From DASQFQ01 sp963722815 (lineage in GTDB: Bacteria; Actinomycetota; Thermoleophilia; Solirubrobacterales; Solirubrobacteraceae): a DNA stretch of 64,000 nt. The notes beneath the pieces were generated by a model that saw only the letters and a program-made list of their open reading frames with translations, was not told the origin of the DNA and searched no databases. The position numbers and the translations under genes are program-made. The stretch is from the NCBI GenBank assembly GCA_963722815.1, contig CAVROM010000002.1:261552-325551 (forward strand), read 5' to 3'. This document shows, piece by piece, positions 9,145-18,081 of this stretch; positions within the stretch are counted from its first letter, which is position 1; every line of letters begins with the position of its first letter.

Positions 9145-10524
9145 CTACTTCGACGAGCTCTCGTCGAGGATCTGCTGCTCCTCGGACGCCAGCTTGTCGA
9201 GCGCCGCGTCGGGCTTCTGCGTGCCCGAGATCGCCGCGTTGACCTGCGTCGAGTGGACGTTGAGGAGCTTCGCGTACTCCGGCAGGTTCCAGAAGTCCTT
9301 CAGCCGCGGCACGGACTCCGTGAACACCTTGTTGTACGGCTGGGCGTCCAGGAACTCGGGCGACTTGAGGACGTCGTTGCGGGCCGGCACGCCGCCGAGC
9401 TGCGCCCACTTCTTCTGGGCCTCGGGCGTCTGGAACCACTTGATGAAGTTCAGCGCCTCGGCCTGCTTCTCCTTGGGGATGTAGCGCGAGATGTGCAGGC
9501 CCATGCCGCCGAGCGGCACCTTGTCGGTGTCCTGCTTCGGCAGCGGCGCGAACGCCAGCTTCTTGAGGATCGCCTCCTTGCTCTTGCCGAGGCTGGAGCT
9601 CTTGGGATCGAGGAGACCGCCCATCGCGGCGATCCACTGGAACCCGACGCAGACCTTGCCCTGGCTGATCGCGGCGTTGACCTCGTCGATGAACCAGTTG
9701 CTCGAGCCCTTCGGCGTGAGCGGGACCATCTCGTTGACGAGGACGTCCATCGCCTTCTTGCCGGCGGCGTCGTTGATGACGCCTTCGATCTTGCGGTCCT
9801 TCGCGTCCCACAGCTGGCCGCCGTACAGCGCGTTGACGACGTTGTAGGTGACCGCGGCGGCGTCGCCGGTGCCGGCCTGATGGAACGCGAGGCCGCTCAT
9901 GCCCGGATGCTTCTCCTGGCACTACTTGGCCGCGGCGATCATGTCGTCCCACGTCGCCGGGGGCTTGTCGCCCATCAGGTCCTTGCGCCAGATCATCGAC
10001 CACGTGTCGCCGAGCAGCGGCAGCCCGTAGGTCTTGGCGTCCGGGTTGGCCTCGCCCGTCTGCGCCTGCGGGTACTGGCCGTAGGCGGCGAGGAAGTACG
10101 GGTCGTACTGCGAGGTGTCGATGTTCTTCTTCACGAAGTCCGTGATGTCGAGGATCGACCCGTTGGTCACCGCCTCGCCGATGTTCTGCGAGTCGAGGAC
10201 CGGCATGTCGAAGTTCGTCTTGTGCGCGGCGAACTGCGTGAAGATCGCGTCGTGCCACTGCGCGTTCGGCACGGTGTTGACCTTGATGGTCACGTTCGGG
10301 CGCGTCTTCGTGTACTCCTTGCCGAGCTCCTCGAGCGCGTGCGCCGGAGGCCACTCGAACCACAGGAACGTGAGCGTCATCGGCTTGTCCGACAGCTTGC
10401 CGGCGTTCGCCGCGGCCTTTGCTCCCCGCCTCCGCTGTCACCACCGCCACCGCCGCATGCGACGAGCGCGGCCGCCGCCACCGCAAGCGCGGCGACGACG
10501 CATGACCCGGAGTGTTGACCTCAT
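9145..10524 (-). CDS. Sugar ABC importer substrate-binding lipoprotein, interrupted by in-frame TAG
   Basis: Extracytoplasmic binding protein of the CUT1 (family 1) class: MTLTFLWFEWPPAHALEELG, YGLPLLGDTWSMIWRKDLM and C-terminal ALDKLASEEQQILDE fit the family. The lipoprotein signal (AALAVAAAALVAC, then glycine-rich linker) is readable only in another frame between compensating shifts near 10507 and 10433. Codon 201 (9922-9924) is TAG in the otherwise open frame, between MIAAAK and CQEKHPG, cutting the protein in two. ATG 10524 has a GAGGAG ribosome site. The gene heads the operon, driven by a promoter at 10590-10619. The ligand is not identifiable from sequence. Confidence 0.85.
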
Positions 10525-10589
10525 CCGCTCCTCCTCAGAAACGATTGGCCGGCGGTGCCGGCTCGATAATCCTTCACACGTCTGCGGAG

Positions 10590-10664
10590 ACGCTACGGCG
10601 ATCTTGCATCGCTTGTCAACTACCTTGCACACTTCTTGCACCGTTCCCTTCACATCGCTACTGT
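10590..10664. promoter_or_regulatory. Divergent promoters sharing helically phased CTTGCA repeats
   Basis: Minus strand: TTGACA (10619-10614), 18 bp, TAGCGT (10595-10590), driving the ABC operon. Plus strand: TTGCAC (10636-10641), 17 bp, TACTGT (10659-10664), with the aldehyde dehydrogenase ATG 6 bp later (leaderless). CTTGCA occurs at 10603, 10624 and 10635, i.e. spaced 21 and 11 bp, all on one DNA face; a degenerate CTTGTC sits at 10612. One repeat lies in the ABC promoter spacer, another overlaps the dehydrogenase -35. This is the layout of a repressor operator; the DeoR-type protein encoded in the operon is the best candidate. Confidence 0.6.
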
Positions 10665-10670
10665 GCGGCC

Positions 10671-12065
10671 ATGGCCACGACCACCGCTCGGAGGCACTTC
10701 GACGTCGTCGACCCGGCCACCGGGGCGGCGATCGAGTCACTCGAGTCGGCCGGGCCGGACGACGGGATCGACGCGGTCGACGCGGCGGCCGCGGCCGCCG
10801 GCGAGTGGGCCGCCCGCTCGCCGCGCGAGCGCGGCGAGATCCTGCGGCGCGCGTTCGATCTGATGATCGCGCGCACCGACGAGGTCGCGCGCCTGATCGT
10901 CAGGGAGATGGGCAAGCCGCTGGCCGAGGCGCGCGGCGAGGCGACCTACGCGGCCGAGTTCCTGCGCTGGTTCTCGGAGGAGGCGGTGCGCGCGAACGGG
11001 GACTACGCGGTCGCCCCCAGCGGCGCGAACCGGATGCTGGTCGCGCACGAGCCGATCGGGATCGCGCTGCTGATCACGCCCTGGAACTTCCCGGCTGCGA
11101 TGGCCGCGCGCAAGCTCGGCCCGGCGCTCGCCGCCGGCTGCACGGTCGTGCTCAAGCCGGCCGAGGAGACGCCGCTGACCGCGATCGCGATCGTGCGGCT
11201 GCTGGAGGAGGCGGGCGTGCCCGAGGGCGTGGTGAACGTCGTGTGCACCGACGAGCCGGCGCCGCTCGCGGAGGCGGTCCTGGGCGACCCGCGCGTGCGC
11301 AAGCTGTCCTTCACCGGCTCGACCGCGGTCGGCCGCCGGCTGCTCGAGCTGTGCGCGCCGCGCGTCGTCAGCGCGTCGATGGAGCTCGGCGGCAACTCGC
11401 CGTTCATCGTCCTCGACGACGCCGACCTCGACGTGGCGATCGCCGGCGCGATGGCGGCGAAGATGCGCAACGGCGGCGAGGCCTGCACGGCCGCCAACCG
11501 CTTCCTCGTCCACGAGTCGCTCGCGAGCGCCTTCACCGACCGGCTGACCGAGGCGATGGCCGCCGTGACCGTCGCGGAGGGCTTCGCCGACGGCGCCCAG
11601 CTCGGACCGCTGATCAACGAGGCGGCGCGCGACAAGGTCGAGCGCCTGGTCGCCGACGCGGTCGATCGCGGCGCGCGCGTGCGCACGGGCGGCGAGCGGC
11701 TGCCCGGCCCCGGCTTCTTCTACCCGCCCACGGTCCTCGACCAGGTGCAGCCCGGCAGCGCGATCCTCGCCGAGGAGGTGTTCGGCCCGGTCGCGCCGGT
11801 GATGACGTTCGCGACCGAGGACGAGGCGGTCGAGCTCGCCAACGACACCGAGCACGGGCTGGTGGCGTTCGTCTTCAGCCGCGACCTCCGCCGCGCGCTC
11901 GCGCTCGGCGAGCGGATCGAGACCGGCATGGTCGGGCTCAACCGGGGCGTCGTCTCCGACCCGGCGGCGCCGTTCGGCGGCACCAAGCAGAGCGGTCTCG
12001 GGCGCGAGGGCGGGCATCACGGCCTGCTCGAGTTCCTGGAACCCAAATACTTCGCATTCGACTGA
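10671..12065 (+). CDS. Aldehyde dehydrogenase (succinate-semialdehyde dehydrogenase-like)
   Basis: NAD(P)-dependent oxidation of an aldehyde to its acid. The 464-residue protein has the family hallmarks: PWNFP, cofactor-loop FTGST, catalytic base region SMELGGNSPF, catalytic cysteine in GGEACTAANR, and EEVFGPV. The overall pattern is closest to GabD-type enzymes, but the substrate cannot be fixed. ATG 10671 is preferred because a -10 box TACTGT ends 6 bp upstream, giving a leaderless start. The frame is intact, unlike its neighbours. It is divergent from the sugar importer and begins a plus-strand run with a DJ-1 protein, a hydrolase and an alcohol dehydrogenase. Confidence 0.88.
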   Translation: MATTTARRHFDVVDPATGAAIESLESAGPDDGIDAVDAAAAAAGEWAARSPRERGEILRRAFDLMIARTDEVARLIVREMGKPLAEARGEATYAAEFLRWFSEEAVRANGDYAVAPSGANRMLVAHEPIGIALLITPWNFPAAMAARKLGPALAAGCTVVLKPAEETPLTAIAIVRLLEEAGVPEGVVNVVCTDEPAPLAEAVLGDPRVRKLSFTGSTAVGRRLLELCAPRVVSASMELGGNSPFIVLDDADLDVAIAGAMAAKMRNGGEACTAANRFLVHESLASAFTDRLTEAMAAVTVAEGFADGAQLGPLINEAARDKVERLVADAVDRGARVRTGGERLPGPGFFYPPTVLDQVQPGSAILAEEVFGPVAPVMTFATEDEAVELANDTEHGLVAFVFSRDLRRALALGERIETGMVGLNRGVVSDPAAPFGGTKQSGLGREGGHHGLLEFLEPKYFAFD

Positions 12066-12089
12066 TCAACACGAGGAGGGGAGGTCCCC

Positions 12090-12659
12090 ATGTCGCAGCA
12101 GAAGGTGCTCGTGCTCGTCGGCGACGCCGCCGAGGAGCTCGACGCGATGTACCCGATCTACCGCTTGCGCGAGGCCGGCTACGTCGCCGACGTCGCGGCG
12201 CTCACGCGGCGTGATGTCCAGCTCGTGATCCACGACTTCGATCCGAACTCGGACGCGTACACGGAGAAGAACGGGCGCAAGCTGCCGGTCGACATCACGT
12301 TCGCCGAGGTCGATCCGGCGGAGTACGTGGCGCTCGTCATCCCCGGCGGCCGCGCGCCCGAGTACATCCGGCTCGACGCCGACGTGCGCCGCATCACCGA
12401 GTACTTCTTCGAGCACGACCTGCCGGTCGGCACGATCTGCCACGGGCCGCAGGTGCCCGCGGTCTACGGGCTGCTGCGCGGGCGCACGACGGCCGCGTTC
12501 CCGCCGCTGAAGGGCGACATGGAGAACGCCGGCGCGACCGTCGTGGACGAGCCGGACTGCGTCGACCGCAACATGGTGTCGTGCCGCGGCTGGCCGGACA
12601 TGCCCGAGTGGTCGCGCGCCTTCATGACGGTGCTCGAGCGCGCCGCCGTCCCGGCCTGA
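12090..12659 (+). CDS. DJ-1/PfpI family protein
   Basis: A 189-residue single-domain protein of the class I glutamine amidotransferase-like fold. The nucleophile elbow is visible in TICHGPQVP, with the family Cys following TI and the preceding sheet ALVIPGGRAPEYIR. Members act as deglycases, chaperones or cysteine peptidases; which applies is unknown. A strong ribosome site (GAGGAGGGGAGG) precedes ATG 12090. It lies 24 bp after the aldehyde dehydrogenase and 8 bp before the hydrolase, so it is probably co-transcribed, perhaps protecting against reactive carbonyls made in the pathway. Confidence 0.85.
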   Translation: MSQQKVLVLVGDAAEELDAMYPIYRLREAGYVADVAALTRRDVQLVIHDFDPNSDAYTEKNGRKLPVDITFAEVDPAEYVALVIPGGRAPEYIRLDADVRRITEYFFEHDLPVGTICHGPQVPAVYGLLRGRTTAAFPPLKGDMENAGATVVDEPDCVDRNMVSCRGWPDMPEWSRAFMTVLERAAVPA

Positions 12660-12667
12660 CGGCGCCG

Positions 12668-13430
12668 ATGCCCGCTGACGTCTCCGGGCCGCCCGTGCTG
12701 CTGCTGCACGGCTCCGGTCCGGGGACGACGGCCGCGGCATGGGACCCGCTCGTCGCGGCGCTGGCGCCGCAGCCATCGGGTGATCGCGCCCGATCTGCTC
12801 GGCTTCGGGGAGAGTCCCCGGCCCGAAGGCTCGCTCCGCGCGGCGTGGACGCGGCAGGCGCTCGAGCTCGTCGACTCGCTCGGCGTCGTCGTCGTTCGCC
12901 GTGGTCGGCAACTCGGCGGGCGCGGCGATCGCGCTCTCGGTCGCGGCCGCCCGCCCGCGCGCGGTGACCCGGGTCGTCGCGGTCGGCGCGATGGGGCACG
13001 CCATGCCGCTGCCCGCCGGCCTCGACGCGCTGTGGGGCTACGCCACGCCGAGCCCCGAGCGGGCGCGCGCGCTGATCGAGCTGATCAACCACGACCCCGC
13101 CGCCGCGACGCCGGAGGCCGTCGAGGCGCGCTACCAGCGCGACGCTGGCGCAGCCGTGGTACCGCGAGCTGTTCCCGCCGCCGCGCCAGCGCTGGGTCGA
13201 CGACCTCGCGCTCACGCGCGCGGAGCTCGAGGGGATCACCGCGCCGGTCCTGCTGGTGCACGGCGCGCAGGACCGCGTCGTGCCGCTGCGCGACAGCTTC
13301 CTGCCGCTGCTGGAGGCGCTGCCGGACGTCCGCGGCCACGTGTTCGGGTCGCTGCGGGCACGCCTCCCCGCTGGAGCGCACCGACGAGTTCAACCCCCTG
13401 ATCACCTCGTTCCTGGAGACCGACCGATGA
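12668..13430 (+). CDS. Alpha/beta hydrolase, meta-cleavage-product type (four frameshifts)
   Basis: Reconstructed length about 253 residues. Oxyanion motif LLLHGSGPGTTAAAWDPL, nucleophile elbow VVGNSAGAA, acid in HGAQDRVVP and terminal histidine in RCGHASPLE define the fold; HGSGPG is typical of BphD-like C-C hydrolases. Four +1 shifts (near 12775, 12893, 13140 and 13350) interrupt the frame, consistent with the 763-bp span. ATG 12668 is 8 bp after the DJ-1 gene, and the stop overlaps the next ATG (ATGA). The substrate is unknown; pairing with an iron-type alcohol dehydrogenase resembles maleylacetate-type pathways, which is inference. Confidence 0.75.
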
Positions 13431-14631
13431 CCGACTTCGCCGTCCTGCGCGCGCCGTCCCAAGTGCTGTTCGGATCCGGCATGGCCGCGGCGGCGGGCGA
13501 CGTCGCCGCCGAGCACGGGCGCCGCGTGCTGGTCATCACCGATCCCGTGATCGCGCAGACGCCGGGCTTCGCCACGGTCCTCGACTCGCTCGCCGCGCTG
13601 GACGTCACGGTCTTCTCCGAGGCCGCCGTCGACGTGCCGCCCTCGGCGGTCGACGCGGCCCTGGCGCAGGGCGAGAGCGCTCGCGCCGACGTGATCGTCG
13701 CGGTCGGCGGCGGCAGCGTGATCGACCTCGCGAAGGTCACCGCGCTGCAGCTCACCCACGGCGCGCCGCTCGAGAACTACTACGCCGTCGGCTCGGTGCC
13801 GGGCCCGGTCATGCCGCTCATCGCGCTGCCGACGACGGCGGGCACGGGCTCGGAGGCGACGCCGGTCGCCGTCGTGACCGACCCGCGCTCCGACATGAAG
13901 ATCGGGGTCGCGAGCCGCCATCTGATCCCGCGCCACGCGATCTGCGACCCGCTGCTGACGGTCGGCCGCGCCGCCGGTCGTGACCGCCCACGCCGGCATC
14001 GACGCGCTCTCCCACGCCGTCGAGTCGTACCTGGCGGCCCGCCAGGAGCTGTCGCCCGAGCTCGTCCTCGGCCGGCCGCAGGTCGGCAAGAACCTGCTCT
14101 CGGATGCGCTGGCGCTGCACCGCCGCGCAGCACCTGCTCGACAACCTCGCGCAGGCGGTCGAGGACGGCTCCGACGTGCCGGCGCGCACCGGCATGCTCT
14201 ACGGGTCGCTGCTGGCCGGCATCGCGTTCGGGAACTCCGGTGTCGGCGCCGCCCACGCGCTGCAGTTCGTGGTCGGCGCGGCCACCCACACGTCGCACGG
14301 GCTGGGCACCGGCCTGCTCCTCCCCTACGTCATGGAGTACAACCGGCCGGCGCGGCCCGAGGAGATCGCGCAGCTCTCGGCGCTCGCGGGCGGCGACGCC
14401 GTGGCGGAGATCCACGCGCTCGGGCTGCGGATCGGGCTGCCGGCATCGCTGGCGGAGATCGGCGTGGAGCGGGATCAGCTGCGCGCGATGGCGGAGGCGG
14501 CCGCGGGCATCAAGCGGCTGGTCGACAACAGCCCGCGCCCGCTCGACGCCGACGCGCTGGAGTCGATCCTCGACGCCGCCTGGCACGGGGAGCCGGAGCG
14601 GCTGAGCGACGGGGTGGAGCTCAGTGCGTGA
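13427..14631 (+). CDS. Iron-containing alcohol dehydrogenase / maleylacetate-reductase-like (two frameshifts)
   Basis: Fe-ADH family oxidoreductase of about 400 residues. The NAD-binding half shows VAVGGGSVIDLAKV and LPTTAGTGSEATP; the metal-binding half shows HAGIDALSHAVES and later GAAHALQFVVGAATHTSHG, with the metal ligands D and H. Two +1 shifts (near 13970 and 14115) interrupt the frame; 1205 bp agrees. Translation is coupled to the hydrolase by ATGA. The last 11 bp overlap the convergent GntR-type gene. It could be a hydroxyacid-oxoacid transhydrogenase, maleylacetate reductase or simple alcohol dehydrogenase; sequence alone does not decide. Confidence 0.82.
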
Positions 14632-15260
14632 GGTCGCGCACGGCGCGCTCGAGGTGCGCCGTCATCCGCGCCTCGGCCGCCTCGCACGTCGCCGGACTCG
14701 AGCACGTCGATCACCTCGTGGTGCTCGTGCCCGATCGCCGAGGGTGACGCCCAGCTCGGCCGGAGCTGGGCGACGCAGAGGCGGATCTCACCGCTCAGCG
14801 CGCCGTAGAGGCGCTCGAGGCGGGGGGAGCCCACCGCGCTGACGAGCGCCTGATGGAACGCGGCGTCCGCCGAGACGACCTTGCTCCAGCCCGCGTCGTT
14901 GGGCAGCGCCTCCATGACGGCCATGGCCTCGCGGGCAGGCGCGAGCGGCGCCTTGCGCTCGAGCACGGCGCGCACGATCAGGCACTCGAGCGGGATCCGG
15001 ACCGAGAACAGATCGAGGATCTCTTCGCTGGTGAGCACCGGGATGTGCGCGCTGCGGTTGCGCTCGCGGACGAGCAGGCCCTCGTGGCACAGGGTCTGGA
15101 TCGCCTCGCGCACCGTCGGGCGGGCGACGCCGAAGTCCGCCGCGAGCTCGGCCTCGGGGAGGCGCGCCCCCGGCGCGATGACGCCGTCCAGGATGCGGGC
15201 GCGCAGCGAGGCGACGACGGCCTCGCCGGTGGAGATGGGCTGGACGGCGAGACCGCTCAT
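14621..15260 (-). CDS. GntR-family regulator with FCD domain (one frameshift)
   Basis: N-terminal winged helix (PGARLPEAELAADFGVARPT, then VREAIQTLCHEGLLV) and an all-helical FCD ligand-binding domain with metal-binding histidines in DAAFHQALV and HEHHEVIDVL. FCD regulators sense carboxylic or sugar acids. One extra base near 14690 shifts the last 25 codons; the restored end is HLERAVRDLTH. ATG 15260 overlaps the HAD-like gene stop (ATGA), so the two are co-expressed. TTGTCAGACAA-type palindromes at 15830-15864 and 16627-16645 are good candidates for its operators, making it an autoregulator of the HAD-like and FAD-oxidase genes. Confidence 0.82.
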
Positions 15261-15812
15261 GGCACCAAGAGGGTCGCAGGAGCCGGGTGCATGGCGAGCG
15301 CTCGCCCCAGGGCGCCCGGCGCGACGGCGCGCAGGCCGGCGCCGCGCGCCTCCGCCCGGCGCCAGGGGGCGCGGCTGACGTACAGGATCGCGTCCGGATC
15401 GGCGTCGATCTCGGCGGGATGCGCCGCGACGTCCTCGAACGCGTCGTCGAACAGGTCGAGCGCCCGCGGGCTGTCGCCGCGCGACACGGCGACCACGCGC
15501 CGGCCCGATCCGAGCGCGAGCGCCACGGCCTCGCGCGCCCCCGGCAGCGGCCGCGCCGTCGGCGACCACGGTCGCGAGCAGCTCGTCGCCGTCGCGCCCG
15601 ACGCGGTAGCGCCGCTCGCGGGCGAGCCGCTCGAACCCGCGCGCCAGCCCGTCGCCGCCGGCCAGCGCCTCGACGCGGCGACGCAAGCCCGCGCCGCGGT
15701 CGAGCGGGCTCTCGCCGTTGCGGCGCGCCACTTCGTACGCCACGGCCTCGATGGCCCCGGCCCAGTCGACCAGCGTGCCACGGCAGGCGAACGCGACGAC
15801 CTCGATCATCAT
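15257..15812 (-). CDS. HAD-like protein lacking the catalytic aspartate, copy 1 (one frameshift)
   Basis: About 184 residues. The N-terminus FACRGTLVDWAGAIEAVAYE aligns with the haloacid-dehalogenase motif I (FD-C-Y-GTLVDW), but the nucleophile Asp is Ala and the following Tyr is Arg. The motif IV region (AILYVSRAPWRRAEARGAG) also lacks the usual acidic residues. It is therefore probably a non-catalytic relative. One +1 shift near 15550 is needed (ADGA to ARPLPGARE). Start ATG 15812 lies 9 bp past a -10 box TACGCT. Next is the GntR/FCD regulator, coupled by ATGA. A paralogue lies 78 bp upstream. Function unknown; a ligand-sensing or partner-binding role is a guess. Confidence 0.7.
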
Positions 15813-15821
15813 CGGCGCGGC

Positions 15822-15864
15822 AGCGTACATTGTCTGACAGTCTGACTCAAGGGTTGTCAGACAA
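15822..15864 (-). promoter_or_regulatory. Promoter and two GntR/FCD-type operators of the HAD1-GntR operon
   Basis: On the minus strand TTGAGT (15850-15845), 17 bp, TACGCT (15827-15822). Operator A, TTGTCTGACAG (15830-15840), lies within the spacer; operator B, TTGTCAGACAA (15854-15864), lies just upstream of the -35. The two form an exact inverted repeat ATTGTCTGAC / GTCAGACAAT. The T-G-T-n-n-n-A-C-A core is the known GntR FadR/VanR-type pattern. Confidence 0.6.
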
Positions 15865-15889
15865 TCTGCGATCGAGCTTTGGCGACGCA

Positions 15890-16560
15890 TCAACCCGCGA
15901 CCGGAAGCGTCGGTGAGCCCACGCCCAGGAACGCCCCCAGCCCGCGCAGGCAATGCCACTCCTCGTCGGGCAGGAGGTGCGGCGGGCGGCGCCGGTCGCC
16001 GGCGCGGTTGACCCACGACCCGGCGCATCCCGAGCATCCCCGCCTGGGCGATCCCGGCGCGCGAGGCGCTGACGTACAGGAGGCGGCGCGGGTCGGCGCC
16101 CAGCCACCGCGCGGCTGAGGTCGGCACGTCGCCGTCGAGCTCGCGGGCGGTGAGGATCGCGTCGAACGCGCCGTCGAGCGGGCGCAGCGCGCCCTCGACG
16201 AGCACCGGGTCTGCCCGGGGAGGCGACGACGAGCGGGCGGCCGGCGGCGATCGCGATCTCCAGCGCCGCGGGCACCTCGGCGTAGGGGCGCGCGAGCGCG
16301 ACGACCCGGCCGCGGCACTCGGAGCCGGTCATGCCCCGCCGCCAGCCGCGCTCGGCGGCCAGGCGGTCGAACCCTTCCGCGAGCGACGGGGTGGAGCCCG
16401 CGCTCAGCTCCTCGACCCGCCGCCGGAGCGCCGCGCCGCGGTCGAGCGGGCTCTCGGCGTTCACACGCGCCTGCTCGTACGCGACCGCCTCCAGCGCGGG
16501 AGACCAGCTCGCGAGCGTGCCGCGGCAGGCGAGCACGACAGCCTCGACGTCGTTGTCCAT
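15890..16560 (-). CDS. HAD-like protein lacking the catalytic aspartate, copy 2 (two frameshifts)
   Basis: A paralogue of the downstream gene (shared ACRGTL, EAVAYE and ESPLDRGA-LRRRVE). Motif I reads VLACRGTLASW: the nucleophile Asp is Ala, as in copy 1. The motif II serine (VVASPG) is kept, but the motif IV region LLYVSASRAGIAQAGMLG has no acidic pair. The C-terminus adds a segment ending LRGLGAFLGVGSPTLPVAG. Two +1 shifts (near 16215 and 16020) interrupt the frame; 671 bp agrees. Start ATG 16560 follows a purine-rich GAGAGAGAG leader. The divergent promoter at 16619-16655 is shared with the FAD-linked oxidase. Function unknown. Confidence 0.7.
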
Positions 16561-16618
16561 AGCTCTCTCTCTGAACCCTCTGCAGCCCCGTTGACCCTGC
16601 GGTCCGCCCTCGGCACCA

Positions 16619-16655
16619 ACCGTAACTTGTAAGACAGTCAGACACAAGTTAGGGT
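16619..16655. promoter_or_regulatory. Overlapping divergent promoters and operator between HAD2 and the FAD-linked oxidase
   Basis: Plus strand: TTGTAA (16627-16632), 17 bp, TAGGGT (16650-16655), then 7 bp to ATG 16663 (leaderless). Minus strand: TTGTGT (16647-16642), 17 bp, TACGGT (16624-16619). The palindrome AACTTGT...ACAAGTT (16624-16650) covers both -35 boxes, and TTGTAAGACAG plus GTCAGACAC repeat the operator motif found at 15830-15864. One bound GntR-type dimer could silence both directions. Confidence 0.6.
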
Positions 16656-16662
16656 CCTGTTG

Positions 16663-18081
16663 ATGCCGCCGACGACCCTCGAGCGCCGTCTGGCCGCGAT
16701 CGTCGGACCGGCCCACGTCCTCGGGGATCCGGAGCTCTGCGCGTCGTACGGCCGCGACTGCACGGGGCGCTTCGGCGGGCCGCCCGCGCTCGTCGTCCGG
16801 CCGGGCAGCACGGACGAGGTGGCGCAGGTACTGGCGGCGTGTCACGAGGCGGGCATGCCGGTGGTGCCCCAGGGCGGCAACACCGGGCTCGTCGGCGCTG
16901 GAGTGCCGCGCGCGGGCGAGATCGTCCTGTCGCTCGTACGGCTCGACGCACTCGGCCCCGTCGACCCCGTCGCGGCCCAGGTGACCGCCGGCGCGGGGGT
17001 GACGCTCGAGCGCCTCCAGCAGCACGCCGCCGCAGCCGGGCTCGCCTTCGGCGTGGATCACAGCGCGCGCAGCGGCGCGACCGTCGGCGGCATGGTCGCG
17101 ACGAACGCGGGCGGCGCGCAGGTCCTGCGGCACGGGACGATGCGCGCCCAGGTGATGGGCGTCGAGGCCGTGCTCGCCGACGGCCGCGTCCTGCGGCGTC
17201 TCGCCGGCCTGCTGAAGGACAACGCCGGCTACGACCTCACCCAGTTGCTGGTCGGCAGCGAGGGCACGCTCGCTGTGGTGACCGCCGCGCGGCTGCGGCT
17301 CGTCCCCGCGCCGGCGCATGTCGTCACCGCGCTGCTCGGCGTCGGGTCGACCGCCGGCGCGGTCGACGTCATGCGGGTGCTCCGCGACCGCGTGCCGCCG
17401 CTCAACGCGGTGGAGATCTTCTATGCCGACGGGCTGGAGCTCGTCTGCGCGCACCGCCGGCTCGCCGCGCCGTTCGCCGACCGCCATCCCGTCTACGTCG
17501 TCGCCGAGTGCGCGGCGGCGGCCGATCCCGTCCAGGAGCTGGCCGATGCGCTCGAGGACGCGCCGGTGCTCGACGTCGCCGTCGCCGACGACACCGTGCG
17601 GCGCCGGGCGCTGTGGATGTATCGCGAGGCGCACAACGAGGCGATCGCGGCGGCCGGGATCCCGCACAAGCTCGACGTGACCGTGCAGCTCGCTGACATC
17701 ACCGCCTTCGAGTCCCGCGTGCGCGCGGCCGTGGCAGACGCCGCGCCCGCGGCGCGCACGATCGTCTACGGCCATCTCGGCGACGGGAACCTGCACGTCA
17801 ACGTGCTGGGGCCCGAGCCGCACGACGAGCGCGTCGACGAGGCGGTGCTCGAGCTCGTCGGCGAGTTCGGCGGCTCGATCAGCGCCGAGCACGGGGTCGG
17901 CGTCGCCAAGCGGCGGTGGCTGCACCTCACGCGCTCGCCCGACGAGATCGACGTGATGGCGGCCGTCAAGCACGCGTTCGATCCGCACGGCATCCTCAAC
18001 CCGGGTGTGCTGTTGCCCGAGCGCGGCGACGAGCGAGCATTGGTGTCGATCGGAGGAGGAATGACATGGCAAGGCCCGTGA
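16663..18081 (+). CDS. FAD-linked oxidase, GlcD / D-2-hydroxyacid dehydrogenase family
   Basis: A 472-residue VAO-type flavoprotein. The FAD-binding half has VVPQGGNTGLVGAGVP and DHSARSGATVGGMVATNAGG; the C-terminal half has GHLGDGNLHVNVLG, SAEHGVGVAKR and the closing FDPHGILNPG, all typical of D-lactate, glycolate or D-2-hydroxyglutarate dehydrogenases. It oxidises a 2-hydroxyacid, passing electrons to quinone, a flavoprotein or cytochrome. ATG 16663 is chosen over TTG 16660 because of the promoter spacing. The stop overlaps the next gene by 16 bp. It opens a plus-strand operon of sugar-acid enzymes under the likely GntR/FCD operator. Confidence 0.9.
   Translation: MPPTTLERRLAAIVGPAHVLGDPELCASYGRDCTGRFGGPPALVVRPGSTDEVAQVLAACHEAGMPVVPQGGNTGLVGAGVPRAGEIVLSLVRLDALGPVDPVAAQVTAGAGVTLERLQQHAAAAGLAFGVDHSARSGATVGGMVATNAGGAQVLRHGTMRAQVMGVEAVLADGRVLRRLAGLLKDNAGYDLTQLLVGSEGTLAVVTAARLRLVPAPAHVVTALLGVGSTAGAVDVMRVLRDRVPPLNAVEIFYADGLELVCAHRRLAAPFADRHPVYVVAECAAAADPVQELADALEDAPVLDVAVADDTVRRRALWMYREAHNEAIAAAGIPHKLDVTVQLADITAFESRVRAAVADAAPAARTIVYGHLGDGNLHVNVLGPEPHDERVDEAVLELVGEFGGSISAEHGVGVAKRRWLHLTRSPDEIDVMAAVKHAFDPHGILNPGVLLPERGDERALVSIGGGMTWQGP

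Noticed and set aside
9922..9924. Programmed TAG recoding (pyrrolysine-like)
   Set aside because: TAG ends several normal genes in the window, no pyl gene is visible, and the binding protein is not a methylamine enzyme; kept only as an open observation.
10603..10640. CTTGCA repeats as a CRISPR-like array
   Set aside because: Units are 6 bp with unequal spacing and no cas genes; helical phasing fits an operator.
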